DNA of 64,000 nt. Origin: Ruoffia sp044336205. GTDB taxonomy: Bacteria; Bacillota; Bacilli; Lactobacillales; Aerococcaceae. The notes under the pieces are model-generated. The model ran no database searches. It was not told the origin of the DNA and saw only the letters and a program-made list of their open reading frames with translations. Within the stretch, counting starts at the first letter, position 1; the number at the start of each line of letters is the position of its first letter. The position numbers and the translations under genes were made by a program. The stretch covers positions 2,046,001-2,110,000 of the forward strand of contig CP172318.1 in the NCBI GenBank assembly GCA_044336205.1, written 5' to 3'. Positions 17,389 to 26,119 of the stretch are shown here, piece after piece.

Positions 17389-17431
17389 ATTATAACGCAT
17401 ACATCCTATGATTGCCTTGACCTAGGTCAAG
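17389..17431 (-). promoter_or_regulatory. ohr promoter with Crp/Fnr-type palindrome
   Basis: A perfect 16-bp palindrome, CTTGACCTAGGTCAAG, lies at 17416-17431. The -10 TATAAT is at 17394-17389 on the minus strand. With a start at about 17382 the palindrome centres at -41.5, the classical class II activator position for Crp/Fnr proteins. No good -35 is seen, as expected for an activated promoter. TTGAC-N4-GTCAA matches Fnr/HcpR-type sites. Confidence 0.65.
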
Positions 17432-17463
17432 ATGGGGGATTTTTTATCTCTTTTCTCATGAAG

Positions 17464-17621
17464 CGAAAAAAACCAAAATTTTATGATAGTGACTAGAACG
17501 CACTGACGCACATCAGACCGTAGACCTTTAGGTCGTACGGAATGAGTAGACAGGCGAGGCCGAAGCCATTGCGAAGCAAGGCGAAGGACGGTTCCACTAT
17601 CATTAAAATTTTGGCTTTTCG
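17464..17621. repeat. 158-bp structured inverted-repeat element
   Basis: Outer arms of about 27 bp (17464-17491 and 17595-17621), containing CCAAAATTTT and ATGATAGTG, enclose about 100 bp with a smaller hairpin (CCGTAGACC with GGTCGTACGG). The sequence is richer in GC inside than around it. A shorter relative with similar arms is at 44551-44617. No protein is coded. It lies just past the end of rho and may be a MITE, a terminator or a structured RNA. Confidence 0.5.
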
Positions 17622-17631
17622 TAGCACTTAT

Positions 17632-18897
17632 CTATTTCTGTACAAGCTTTTCAATCTGGCTGAAGAATTCCTTATTATTATCCGTATGACGCATAATGTT
17701 AATAATTTGATCCGTATATTCCAATGGATCTCCGGACATCATCTTACGGAACTTCCAGATCTTATCCAACTCTTCTTCATCCATCAACAATTCTTCCTTA
17801 CGTGTTCCTGAACGTTGAATATCAATGGCTGGGAAGATACGACGCTCAGCTAATTGACGTGATAGGTGAATCTCCATATTCCCTGTCCCTTTGAATTCCT
17901 CATAGATGAGGTCATCCATTCGACTTCCTGTGTCAACTAAGGCTGTTGCAAGAATGGTTAAAGAACCACCGTCTTCAATATTACGAGCCGCTCCAAAGAA
18001 CCGCTTAGGGAAGTAGAATGAGGCAGGGTCTAATCCCCCACTCAACGTACGACCACTTGGCTTCACTACTAAGTTATACGCACGAGCAAGTCGCGTAATA
18101 CTATCCATAAGAATTACAACATCTCGGCCATCCTCTACTAAACGCATCGCTCGTTCAAGAACTAATTCAGCAATACGAATATGATTTTCTGGCTTCTGGT
18201 CGAAAGTTGATGACACCACTTCACCATTCACGCTACGCTCAATATCTGTTACCTCTTCAGGACGCTCATCAATTAAGAGGATGATTAATTCTACATCAGG
18301 ATAGTTTGTCGAGATCCCGTTTGCAATTTGCTTCAGTGTTGATGTCTTACCTGCTTTAGGCGGAGATACAATCAACCCACGTTGCCCGAATCCAACCGGC
18401 GAGAAGACATCAATCAAACGATTAGAGATGGCATTTTGCTTTTGTTCCAGTCGAATTTGTTGTTCTGGGTAAAGGGGTGTTAACCCTGGAAAGTGGTCGC
18501 GCTCTTTCGCAATTTCAGGATCTTTGCCATTGACTGAAGAGATTTGCATTAAGCCTGAATAGCGCTCACTTGATTTTGGCGGGCGTGCTGGTCCTTCAAC
18601 TTTGTCACCATTTCTTAAGTCGAAACGACGAATTTGAGAATTTGAGATATAGACATCCTCTTGACTTGGTGAGTAATTAATTGGACGAATAAAGCCAAAA
18701 CTATCACCAGGAAGAATATCTAAGACCCCTTCTACTTGGAAGAATCCTTGTTTTTCCTCTTGCGTTCGCATAATCGCTAAAGCAAGTTCTTTTTTGCTTA
18801 ACTCGCTGTAATTAGCTATTTGAAGCTCTCTTGCATAAGCATAAAGTTCCTTCGCTTCTTTACTTAGCAATGTGGTTAGTGAAAATGCATCACTCAT
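17632..18897 (-). CDS. rho: Transcription termination factor Rho
   Basis: This hexameric RNA helicase ends transcription at Rho-dependent sites. The 421-residue protein has an N-terminal Rho domain (residues 5-50), a cold-shock-type RNA-binding domain (about 51-120, GDSFGFIRP), a Walker A loop PPKAGKTST near 179-187, Walker B VVILMDSITRLARA and the Q-loop region RTLSGGLDP. Length and motifs are complete. ATG with AAAGGAA. It follows murA, the order seen in Bacillus (murAB, glpX, rho, rpmE). Confidence 0.96.
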   Translation of the reverse strand: MSDAFSLTTLLSKEAKELYAYARELQIANYSELSKKELALAIMRTQEEKQGFFQVEGVLDILPGDSFGFIRPINYSPSQEDVYISNSQIRRFDLRNGDKVEGPARPPKSSERYSGLMQISSVNGKDPEIAKERDHFPGLTPLYPEQQIRLEQKQNAISNRLIDVFSPVGFGQRGLIVSPPKAGKTSTLKQIANGISTNYPDVELIILLIDERPEEVTDIERSVNGEVVSSTFDQKPENHIRIAELVLERAMRLVEDGRDVVILMDSITRLARAYNLVVKPSGRTLSGGLDPASFYFPKRFFGAARNIEDGGSLTILATALVDTGSRMDDLIYEEFKGTGNMEIHLSRQLAERRIFPAIDIQRSGTRKEELLMDEEELDKIWKFRKMMSGDPLEYTDQIINIMRHTDNNKEFFSQIEKLVQK

Positions 18898-18943
18898 ATT
18901 ATCAATTCCTTTATCAATTATTTACTTTTGTTCACACAAAGAT

Positions 18944-18977
18944 GAATTGGGCAAAGACTGGTATCTTTTGCCCAATT
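18944..18977 (-). terminator. Hairpin between murA and rho
   Basis: AATTGGGCAAA pairs with TTTGCCCAATT. The T-tail is weak, so this may be an attenuator or processing site rather than a full terminator. Confidence 0.4.
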
Positions 18978-18996
18978 TCACCTTGTTAATTAATCA

Positions 18997-20268
18997 TTAT
19001 TCTTCAGGCTCATCATCTTCAACCATCTCGATATCAGCCCCTAATTGGCGGAGTTTACCAACGATATCTGTGTAACCACGTAGAATATTCTCTACACCGG
19101 TAATCACGGTCTCTCCTTCTGCAATAAGTCCTGCGATAACTAAACAAGCACCTGCTCGTAAGTCACTCGCTCTTACGGGTACGCCAGTTAACTTCGATGG
19201 TCCACTAATACGAATGATGTCTCCGTCAACTTTAATATCTGCTCCCATCCGGTTTAATTCTGGAATATGCTTCACACGTTGTGGATAGATTGTATCCATA
19301 ATTGTTCCTTCACCTACAGCTTTAAGTAATAATGGGGTAAATGGTTGCTGTAAGTCTGTTGCAAAACCTGGGTAAGGCAAGGTCTTAACACTTACCATAT
19401 TCAACTTGTCTGACTTCTTAATATCTATGGAGTCTTCTCCAATCTCCATCATAGCACCCATCTCATCCAGCTTAGCGATGAAGCTTTCGATATGTTCGTA
19501 GATAACATTCGATACGCGCACATTCTCACCCATTGCCACCGCAGCTGTAATATAAGTTCCCGCTTCAATCCGGTCAGGAATGATTGTATGTGTCGTTCCT
19601 GAGATCTTATCGACCCCTTCAATACGAATAACACTTGTTCCGGCACCACGAATATTAGCACCCATCTTATTCAGTAATGTTACTACGTCAATGATTTCTG
19701 GCTCGCGTGCGGCGTTTTCGATAATTGTTTTCCCTTTGGCACGGACAGAAGCTAAGATTGCGTTAATCGTTGCCCCAACAGAAACAACATCCATGTAAAT
19801 TCTTGATCCTTCAAGACCATTTGGTGTTGTTAAAGTAATCACGCCATATTCATCTTCAACCGTTGCACCTAATGAACGGAAAGCTTTAATATGTTGGTCG
19901 ATTGGTCGTGGGCCTAAGAAGCATCCACCAGGTAATCCGATCACACCTTCTCCGAATTTTGATAAGGTTGCACCCATGAAGTAATATGAAGCACGTAAGC
20001 TTTGAATCTTACCTGTTGGCATTGGGATAGATACCATATCAGTTGGATCAATCATCAGTGTGTTATCTTTAAATTCTGTCTTCACATTGAAGTCATTTAA
20101 GATTTCAATTAATGAGTGCACATCCTGAATATCAGGAACTCCTTCTAAGGTCACAGGAGAATCAGCAATAATTGCGGCAGGTATTAATGCTACCGTACTG
20201 TTTTTCGCTCCGTTAATTGTGATTTCCCCGTTTAGAGGTTTTCCTCCACGAATGATTAATTTTTTCAT
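18997..20268 (-). CDS. murA: UDP-N-acetylglucosamine 1-carboxyvinyltransferase
   Basis: It catalyses the first committed step of peptidoglycan synthesis, transferring enolpyruvate from PEP to UDP-GlcNAc. The 423-residue protein has Lys22-Asn23 (INGAKNST) and the PEP-binding Cys116 in GLPGGCFLGPRP, so it should be fosfomycin sensitive. Firmicutes often carry two MurA enzymes; the position beside rho matches the second copy (MurAB/MurZ). It follows the HEPN-motif protein by ten bases. ATG with AAGGAGA. Confidence 0.95.
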   Translation of the reverse strand: MKKLIIRGGKPLNGEITINGAKNSTVALIPAAIIADSPVTLEGVPDIQDVHSLIEILNDFNVKTEFKDNTLMIDPTDMVSIPMPTGKIQSLRASYYFMGATLSKFGEGVIGLPGGCFLGPRPIDQHIKAFRSLGATVEDEYGVITLTTPNGLEGSRIYMDVVSVGATINAILASVRAKGKTIIENAAREPEIIDVVTLLNKMGANIRGAGTSVIRIEGVDKISGTTHTIIPDRIEAGTYITAAVAMGENVRVSNVIYEHIESFIAKLDEMGAMMEIGEDSIDIKKSDKLNMVSVKTLPYPGFATDLQQPFTPLLLKAVGEGTIMDTIYPQRVKHIPELNRMGADIKVDGDIIRISGPSKLTGVPVRASDLRAGACLVIAGLIAEGETVITGVENILRGYTDIVGKLRQLGADIEMVEDDEPEE

Positions 20269-20278
20269 AGTAATCTCC

Positions 20279-21103
20279 TTAATTCATCTCAAGTATTATT
20301 TTATTTATTGTTTTGTTTATATCATTAAAAATCTGCCATTGTCGCTTGTCTGTTAAACCTGCGAGAATGAGTGATTCTTGTAGTAGGCGGTGAATCTGTT
20401 CCATTGACATACCTGTTCGGCGTTCCACTAATTCGTTATTAACATGAATAACTTCGTGAGCAACAATATTACGTAGATACTTTTCAATATGTCTCAACAT
20501 AATGGCTTTCGCTTTCACTTCTTCATTTTGACTATGATCATCAATAAGTTTAATCAGATGACTCGAACTCACATAATGTTTGTAATTAAAACGGTCACCA
20601 TAATATTTACTAAAGGTCTGACTCACCTTATTAGGGTGACTTTCTACAACCGTCTGCTTCCATTGTATCCCTCGATAGATAGGCTTGCCATCAACATTTT
20701 CTTTCACAGTCGGTTCTATATAATCATTTAAGTCCGACATGAAATCATGCTCTATAATCAACCTCAATAAATCCACCAGTAACGGACTGATTGCTCGAAT
20801 ATAATCCATATATTCACGCTTTTCATATTGAACATTCATGTAATGAACATAGCTATACACTCGACGTTCAATAAATCTCGGTTTTAATAAATAATGGCGA
20901 TTAAGTTTGGGAGCTAGTTGTTCTATCTGGCGAATGTTTATATCAAGTATCGCTTGTGCTAGTTGAATGGAATTTTGAAGATGTGTGTGTTGGATCGAAG
21001 TTTCCTTTGTTAGATAATCTAATAGTGGTCGATATTGAGAATACCTTAGCATATGCTCAATTAATTCGATGTTGATGTCAAGTTTTTTATTACCAGTTGT
21101 CAC
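20279..21103 (-). CDS. Unknown protein with a HEPN-type RNase motif (Csm6-like helical domain)
   Basis: I do not recognise a named gene. The 274-residue protein is all helical. Residues 205-225 contain RNIVAHEV, where R211 and H216 fit the R-x4-H catalytic motif of HEPN ribonucleases. The central helices (REYMDYIRAISPLLVDLLRLI) recall the helical-plus-HEPN half of CRISPR ancillary RNase Csm6, but no CARF ligand-binding domain and no CRISPR genes are seen. The start is GTG with GAGGTG. It is ten bases upstream of murA and must be co-transcribed, an odd partner for a cell-wall enzyme. RNase activity is inference from one motif. Confidence 0.55.
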   Translation of the reverse strand: MTTGNKKLDINIELIEHMLRYSQYRPLLDYLTKETSIQHTHLQNSIQLAQAILDINIRQIEQLAPKLNRHYLLKPRFIERRVYSYVHYMNVQYEKREYMDYIRAISPLLVDLLRLIIEHDFMSDLNDYIEPTVKENVDGKPIYRGIQWKQTVVESHPNKVSQTFSKYYGDRFNYKHYVSSSHLIKLIDDHSQNEEVKAKAIMLRHIEKYLRNIVAHEVIHVNNELVERRTGMSMEQIHRLLQESLILAGLTDKRQWQIFNDINKTINKIILEMN

Positions 21104-21412
21104 GAATTATTCACCTCATAGTTTATATAACAGAAGTATAACACAGTGATCGCTTTTTATTAATAGCTTTGCATGATTATCCTCATCACAATCACTTTTA
21201 AATTTATCTGAGCCTATGATAATATATAGTGGATAATTCAGCGTCGAAAAGCCGTGATAATAACTACCTTATTTTTAACTTTATTGTTAAAATAGATTTA
21301 TATTAAAACAAAGATAAACCTAGTATACATTAACATATTTATATTACTGTTCTACAATAACTATGTTTCAAAATGATTGAAATCAATTCACCTTAGAAAG
21401 GAAATTGCTCAG
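21104..21412. other. Divergent intergenic region between the HEPN-motif gene and traX-like gene
   Basis: AT-rich, 309 bp. It must hold two divergent promoters. On the minus strand a TTATAC box lies near 21140. No strong hairpin, repeat or small gene was found. Confidence 0.5.
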
Positions 21413-22120
21413 ATGGATGACTTGAATCACCCCTCGCACACTTTTTTAAATAGCGCCCAACTCAAAATAATTGGCATGGTCACGATGCTCATTGATCATA
21501 TCGGTGCTTTCGTTCTCTTACCTTGGCTTCAATCTGGTCAAGCGGGTTTTGACTTTTATCGTTGGGAATTAATCTATACGACGATGCGATTGATTGGTCG
21601 TTTGGCCTTTCCTTTATTCTGCTTTTTAATTGTGGAAGGCTTCATTCATACAAGTAATGTCAATAGATATATGATGAGGTTAGGTATATTCGCATTAATT
21701 TCAGAAATTCCTTTTGACCTTGCTAAGTCAGGCGTTATCTTGGAAGGATTGCATCAAAATGTTATGTTTACGCTCCTAGTTGGTTTGTTAGCGTTATGGG
21801 TAATTAAGCATATACAGAATCTCCCCTTGCGGATATTATTAGTAGTAGCTTGCTTGTTATCTGCTGAATTCCTACATTCTGATTACCGCTACTTAGGGGT
21901 TGCAGTTGTCATCATTCTGTATAGTTTGAGAGAGTTTCGATTATATCAATCCGTAGCTGGAGCTTTAGCATTCACGGGAAGTTGGTTTGCTATGCTTGCC
22001 TTTATACTGACTTACTTCTATAACGGTGAGAAAGGGAAGCAAAATTCTAAATTATTTTATATTTTCTACCTTGTACATCTATTAATACTGGCATTCATTG
22101 CCCAATTATTTATACATTAA
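21413..22120 (+). CDS. TraX-family membrane protein
   Basis: This 235-residue, very hydrophobic protein has about seven membrane segments. It starts near LNSAQLKIIGMVTMLIDHIG, which is characteristic of the TraX family, and continues with LIGRLAFPLFCFLIVEGF and ISEIPFDL. In F plasmids TraX acetylates pilin; chromosomal Firmicutes members are unassigned, possibly acyltransferases acting on surface components. ATG 21413 is chosen because AGAAAGGAA precedes it; a TTG 36 bases upstream lacks a site. It is 18 bases ahead of the SAP-like gene, so probably one transcript. Confidence 0.8.
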   Translation: MDDLNHPSHTFLNSAQLKIIGMVTMLIDHIGAFVLLPWLQSGQAGFDFYRWELIYTTMRLIGRLAFPLFCFLIVEGFIHTSNVNRYMMRLGIFALISEIPFDLAKSGVILEGLHQNVMFTLLVGLLALWVIKHIQNLPLRILLVVACLLSAEFLHSDYRYLGVAVVIILYSLREFRLYQSVAGALAFTGSWFAMLAFILTYFYNGEKGKQNSKLFYIFYLVHLLILAFIAQLFIH

Positions 22121-22138
22121 GATAGAGAGGTTTATCCT

Positions 22139-22726
22139 ATGCAACATGACTATCCTATTCATGGGACTGAAGAAGAAATTCGTCAAATCAAAAAAATATA
22201 TCATAACTATCCTGAACTACCCTATATTTCTCCTGAACGTTCATTAAAGAAATGGATCCATAATCTCACACTCACAAGTGAAAGCAAGGTGCCTTTACGC
22301 AATATGCAACGTACTGAGGAAGGTTTATTGCCTGGTGATATCATTCTATTATGGCGAATTTCACTAGGAACATTCACTAATGAATCAATTATGCCTAAGT
22401 ACTTTGAGTACGATTGTGGAATTAATGCACATCAATCGCTCAAAGACTTAATTGATGAAGGTTTTGTTGAGGTGGAATCCGCTTACCATTCTATGGACCA
22501 TGTTACAGTCGCCCTATTGAAAAACCTATTAAAATTAAAAGGGTACAAAGGTTATTCTAAGCTTAAAAAAGATGAGTTGGTAGAAGCAATCATGGCTAAC
22601 TATACTGAAGAAGAGCTTGGCGATTATTTTGATATTCGAGGCATCGAACTAACAGACTTAGGCGAAAAATCCCTAGCAAATAATCAATGGGTTATTGATA
22701 AACATCCAACGAAACCAGGTTATTAA
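22139..22726 (+). CDS. Hypothetical protein with SAP-like motif
   Basis: This 195-residue soluble protein is not a known enzyme to me. Residues 125-155 (LLKNLLKLKGYKGYSKLKKDELVEAI) resemble a SAP helix-extended-helix, a small nucleic-acid-binding motif also common in hypothetical phage and Firmicutes proteins. The N-terminal half has many aromatic and acidic residues and no signal peptide. It directly follows the TraX-like gene and precedes the tandem repeat array. The role is unknown; DNA or RNA binding is a guess from the motif. Confidence 0.55.
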   Translation: MQHDYPIHGTEEEIRQIKKIYHNYPELPYISPERSLKKWIHNLTLTSESKVPLRNMQRTEEGLLPGDIILLWRISLGTFTNESIMPKYFEYDCGINAHQSLKDLIDEGFVEVESAYHSMDHVTVALLKNLLKLKGYKGYSKLKKDELVEAIMANYTEEELGDYFDIRGIELTDLGEKSLANNQWVIDKHPTKPGY

Positions 22727-22797
22727 TTAAAAATTAAAATCCGTGGGGTTACTGAGTAAGACAAGATATTTTTTGGAATAATATTGCTGTTTGCATT

Positions 22798-23570
22798 AGT
22801 TTATGTCCCTCGTGGGAGGACGTGACGGACACTTTTATTTTATTCTGTAACTTTATTGGTGAAAATGTGCACACTACGCAATTTATCGATAAAATAAGAG
22901 GGTTTTTGGTATTATTTGGTGCTTTACACCTGTTTATGTCCCTCATGGGAGGATGCGACGGACACTTATGCCAGTTACTGTCCGTCGTGAAAACTCGCCA
23001 CGGACACTTTTATTTTATTCTATAACTTTATTGGTGAAAATGTGCACACTACGCAATTTATCGATAAAACAAGAGGGTTTTTGATATAATTCGGTGGTTT
23101 ACACCTGTTTATGTCCCTCGTGGGAGAACGCGACGGACACTTATACCAGTTACTGTCCGTCGTGAAAACTCGCCACGGACACTTTTATTTTATTCTGTAA
23201 CTTTATTGGTAAAAATGTGCACACTACGCAATTTATCGATAAAACAAGAGGGTTTTTGATATAATTCGGTGGTTTACACCTGTTTATGTCCCTCGTGGGA
23301 GAACGCGACGGACACTTATACCAGTTACTGTCCGTCGTGAAAACTTGCCACGGACACTTTTATTTTATTCTGTAACTTTATTGGTGAAAATGTGCACACT
23401 ACGCAATTTATCGATAAAATAAGAGGGTTTTTGGTATTATTTGGTGCTTTACACCTGTTTATTTCCCTCGTGGGAGGATGCGACGGACACTTATACCAAG
23501 TTACTGTCCATCGTGAAAACTCGCCACGGACACTTTTATTTTATTCTGTAACTTTATTGGTAAAAACGGA
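22798..23570. repeat. Tandem array of 175-bp units (about 4.5 copies)
   Basis: Units begin (TTTATGTCCCTC or close) at about 22931, 23106, 23281 and 23456, exactly 175 bp apart; a shorter first unit starts at 22798 and lacks about 42 bp. Units are nearly identical. Each has GACGGACA, then TGTCCGTC, then CACGGACA (in unit 3 at 23132, 23154, 23174), so the middle arm can pair with either flank. Each also has TTATCGATAA and an extended -10-like TG-A-TATAAT (23257-23265) or TATTAT. No protein is coded convincingly. The array ends before the fba terminator. Confidence 0.85.
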
Positions 23571-23643
23571 TTGAACTAAGTAATATACTAGCCAGTTTGA
23601 ACATGGCTATATTCATAAGGTCTTACTAATTAAACCTTTACAA

Positions 23644-23688
23644 AATAAGACGGACAGTTGACTGTAATAATCAACTGTCCGTCTTATT
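23644..23688 (-). terminator. Terminator of fba
   Basis: An 18-bp stem (AATAAGACGGACAGTTGA with its complement) and a nine-base loop, T-rich on both sides. It shares the GACGGACA core with the adjacent tandem repeats. Confidence 0.8.
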
Positions 23689-23721
23689 ATAAAGTATGTA
23701 AAAACGCTTAGGATGTACGAT

Positions 23722-24579
23722 TTACGCTTTATTTGTAGAACCAAACATATCCATAGTTTCTTTAGTTATTTTGATGATTGCATCTTTACCTGGTGCAATA
23801 ACTTTACGTGGGTCATAAACTTTAGCGTCTGTGTCTAATTTCTCACGAACAGCTTTAGTCCATTGTTGTTGTAACTCAGTGTTCACGTTAATTTTAGCGT
23901 GTCCACGTTCGATAGCTTTTTTAACTTGGAATTCTGGAATTCCTGAACCACCGTGTAATACCAATGGTGTGTTTGTTGCGTTAGAGATAGCTTCCATTTC
24001 ATCAAAGCCTAATTTTGGCTCTCCGTCGTAAGTACCGTGAACTGATCCTAATGCAGCTGCTAAAGCATCTACACCAGCTTCGTTAACAATACGCACACAT
24101 TCGTCTAAGTCAGCGTATTGAACTCCACCAACTACTCCATCTTCTTCTCCACCAACTGTACCAACTTCACCTTCAACAGATGCACCATGTTGGTGAGCAT
24201 ATTCAACAACTTGTTTAGTCATTGCAATATTATCATCGATTGGGTGATGAGATCCGTCAATCATAACAGATGTATAACCAGCATCGATTGCTTCTTTACA
24301 TTTTTCGAATGAAGATCCGTGGTCTAAGTGCAATGCAACTGGAACTGTAATGTCCATTGTTTCCATTAAAGCATTAACCATTGCAGCAACGACTTTAGGT
24401 CCACCCATGTACTTACCTGCACCTTCAGATACTCCTAAAATAATTGGTGAGTTATTCTCTTGTGCAGCAGTTAATACAGCTTGCGTCCACTCTAAGTTAT
24501 TAATATTGAATTGGCCTACTGCATAACCTTCTTCTTTTGCTTTGTTTAACATATCTGTCATACTTACTAAACGACTCAT
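23722..24579 (-). CDS. fba: Fructose-bisphosphate aldolase, class II
   Basis: This glycolytic enzyme splits fructose-1,6-bisphosphate. The 285-residue protein has the zinc site in VALHLDHGSS and the later His in VLHGGSGIPE, plus VEGEVGTVGGEEDG, all class II features. The -10 TATAAT lies about 35 bases upstream of the ATG and AAGGAGGAA-like purine-rich sequence precedes it (GGGGGAAATAACAG). Single-gene transcript with its own terminator. The position near pyrG/rpoE and murA matches the Bacillus neighbourhood. Confidence 0.95.
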   Translation of the reverse strand: MSRLVSMTDMLNKAKEEGYAVGQFNINNLEWTQAVLTAAQENNSPIILGVSEGAGKYMGGPKVVAAMVNALMETMDITVPVALHLDHGSSFEKCKEAIDAGYTSVMIDGSHHPIDDNIAMTKQVVEYAHQHGASVEGEVGTVGGEEDGVVGGVQYADLDECVRIVNEAGVDALAAALGSVHGTYDGEPKLGFDEMEAISNATNTPLVLHGGSGIPEFQVKKAIERGHAKINVNTELQQQWTKAVREKLDTDAKVYDPRKVIAPGKDAIIKITKETMDMFGSTNKA

Positions 24580-24748
24580 TCTGTTATTTCCCCCTAAAAG
24601 TTATAGTATGAATTTATTATACTCCAAATACGTTAGTTTTGCTAGTGCTTGCAATTTATCAGATGAATTAATAGTGATAGTGAGTTTTATTGCGTTTTCA
24701 ATCTAAATAATGTCTGATGTGTTGAGTTCGTAATGTGAAAGCATCAAG

Positions 24749-24774
24749 AAAAAGACAGCCCTCGCTGTCTTTTT
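24749..24774 (-). terminator. Terminator of the pyrF-pyrE-MFS operon
   Basis: GACAGC pairs with GCTGTC (24754-24769), flanked by A-runs and T-runs on both sides. Confidence 0.8.
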
Positions 24775-24789
24775 ACTTACTTCATTTCA

Positions 24790-26064
24790 TTATGCTTTTT
24801 GTAGTTCTTCGAATTGCTTTGACACAACAGAGCTTGATGTGTCTTCTTCATCGTGCGTAATAGAACGGTAGTTGTCAGCCTTTAATTGAGGCAATGTCAT
24901 CATGAAGCCAAAGCTAATGATGTATAAACCTGCCAGGAAAATCATAACTAACGGTACGCCTGACATATCTAAGATATAACCGATAATGACAGATGAGAAC
25001 CCACCAACGGCACGTCCGACATTCAGAATTGTATTGTTAGCAATAGCACTAATTTCATAAGGATATAGACGTGTCGTCACAGCTCCATATCCTGCAAACA
25101 TACCATTCACAAACAATCCAACAATCGCTCCACCAATTAACATTGTTGCTGCGCTATTTGCGAATGTGAATAAATATACTGAAACAGCTGAACAGATTAA
25201 GAAAATTCCATAGGCTAAGCGTGGTCCGATTCGGTCTAGAATTTGTCCAAAGACAAACATCCCAATACACATACCGATAATTGTAGATATCATCCAAGTT
25301 GATGACCCACTTACGCTCACTCCGATGCTTTGTTGCATAATTGTAGGTAACCAGTTCATCATGCCGAAGTAACCAGCAATTTGAACAGTTGTCATAATCA
25401 TTAGAACCACCGACTGATAGGCAGTTTTTTTATCTTTGAATAGTTCTTTGATGCTAGCTTTTTCTGTTTTTGTTTCAGATTTAACAACTTCAATTCCTAG
25501 CTCATCTTCTTTTACCGTCAAACTTACCCATAGTACGATAAAGATTGGAAGAAGTCCGAATAAGAAAAGTCCACGCCAGCCAAAAATTGGTGCAATGATT
25601 CCAGCTAAAAGTGCTGAAGTAATAGAGCCAATCTGGCCAACAATGCCATTCAATGAACTAACACGTCCCATCTTCTCCTGAGGTACTAAGCCTGCCATAA
25701 TCGAGATAGCTACCCCATATTCACCACCTACACCAATACCAGCAATAAAGCGCATCGCATATAGATAATAGATATTATTAGCGAAAAAAATTAGACCTGT
25801 TGTGATTGAGAAGATAAGAATTGTCCACTTGAATACTTTAAACTTACTAAAACGGTCCGCTAGAACTCCAAAAATAAGTCCACCAAATAACATTCCGAAG
25901 TTGGTAATCGTAGCGATCCAACCTGCTTGTGTTCCAGAAATGCCTAACTGAGCAATGATAGTTGACATCGAAAAAGCTAGGAACATAACATTCAAATCAT
26001 CGGTACCTGAAGCAACGATGGCTGCAACCAGTGCATTTTTCTGTGATTTATTCATATCTTTCAT
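24790..26064 (-). CDS. Major facilitator superfamily transporter
   Basis: This 424-residue permease has 12 predicted membrane segments. The MFS loop 2-3 signature is GVLADRFSKFKVFK, preceded by FGMLFGGLIFG, and FIAGIGVGGEYGVAIS resembles the sugar/aromatic-acid:H+ symporter group. It contains DD in TM1 (GTDDLNVMFLAF), common in acid transporters. It is third in an operon with pyrF and pyrE, so an organic acid or pyrimidine precursor such as orotate is a reasonable guess, not shown. ATG with AAGGAGA. Confidence 0.8.
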   Translation of the reverse strand: MKDMNKSQKNALVAAIVASGTDDLNVMFLAFSMSTIIAQLGISGTQAGWIATITNFGMLFGGLIFGVLADRFSKFKVFKWTILIFSITTGLIFFANNIYYLYAMRFIAGIGVGGEYGVAISIMAGLVPQEKMGRVSSLNGIVGQIGSITSALLAGIIAPIFGWRGLFLFGLLPIFIVLWVSLTVKEDELGIEVVKSETKTEKASIKELFKDKKTAYQSVVLMIMTTVQIAGYFGMMNWLPTIMQQSIGVSVSGSSTWMISTIIGMCIGMFVFGQILDRIGPRLAYGIFLICSAVSVYLFTFANSAATMLIGGAIVGLFVNGMFAGYGAVTTRLYPYEISAIANNTILNVGRAVGGFSSVIIGYILDMSGVPLVMIFLAGLYIISFGFMMTLPQLKADNYRSITHDEEDTSSSVVSKQFEELQKA

Positions 26065-26119
26065 AATTAATCTCCTTAATGAATGCTCTCGGCATTCTTT
26101 ATTAATGTTTTAATGATTT

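Noticed and set aside
22798..23570. CRISPR array
   Set aside because: The whole 175-bp unit is repeated with no variable spacers, and no cas gene is near, so this is a tandem repeat, not a CRISPR.
22822..23574. Short open frames inside the tandem array
   Set aside because: They arise from the repeat itself, have no ribosome site and no family resemblance.
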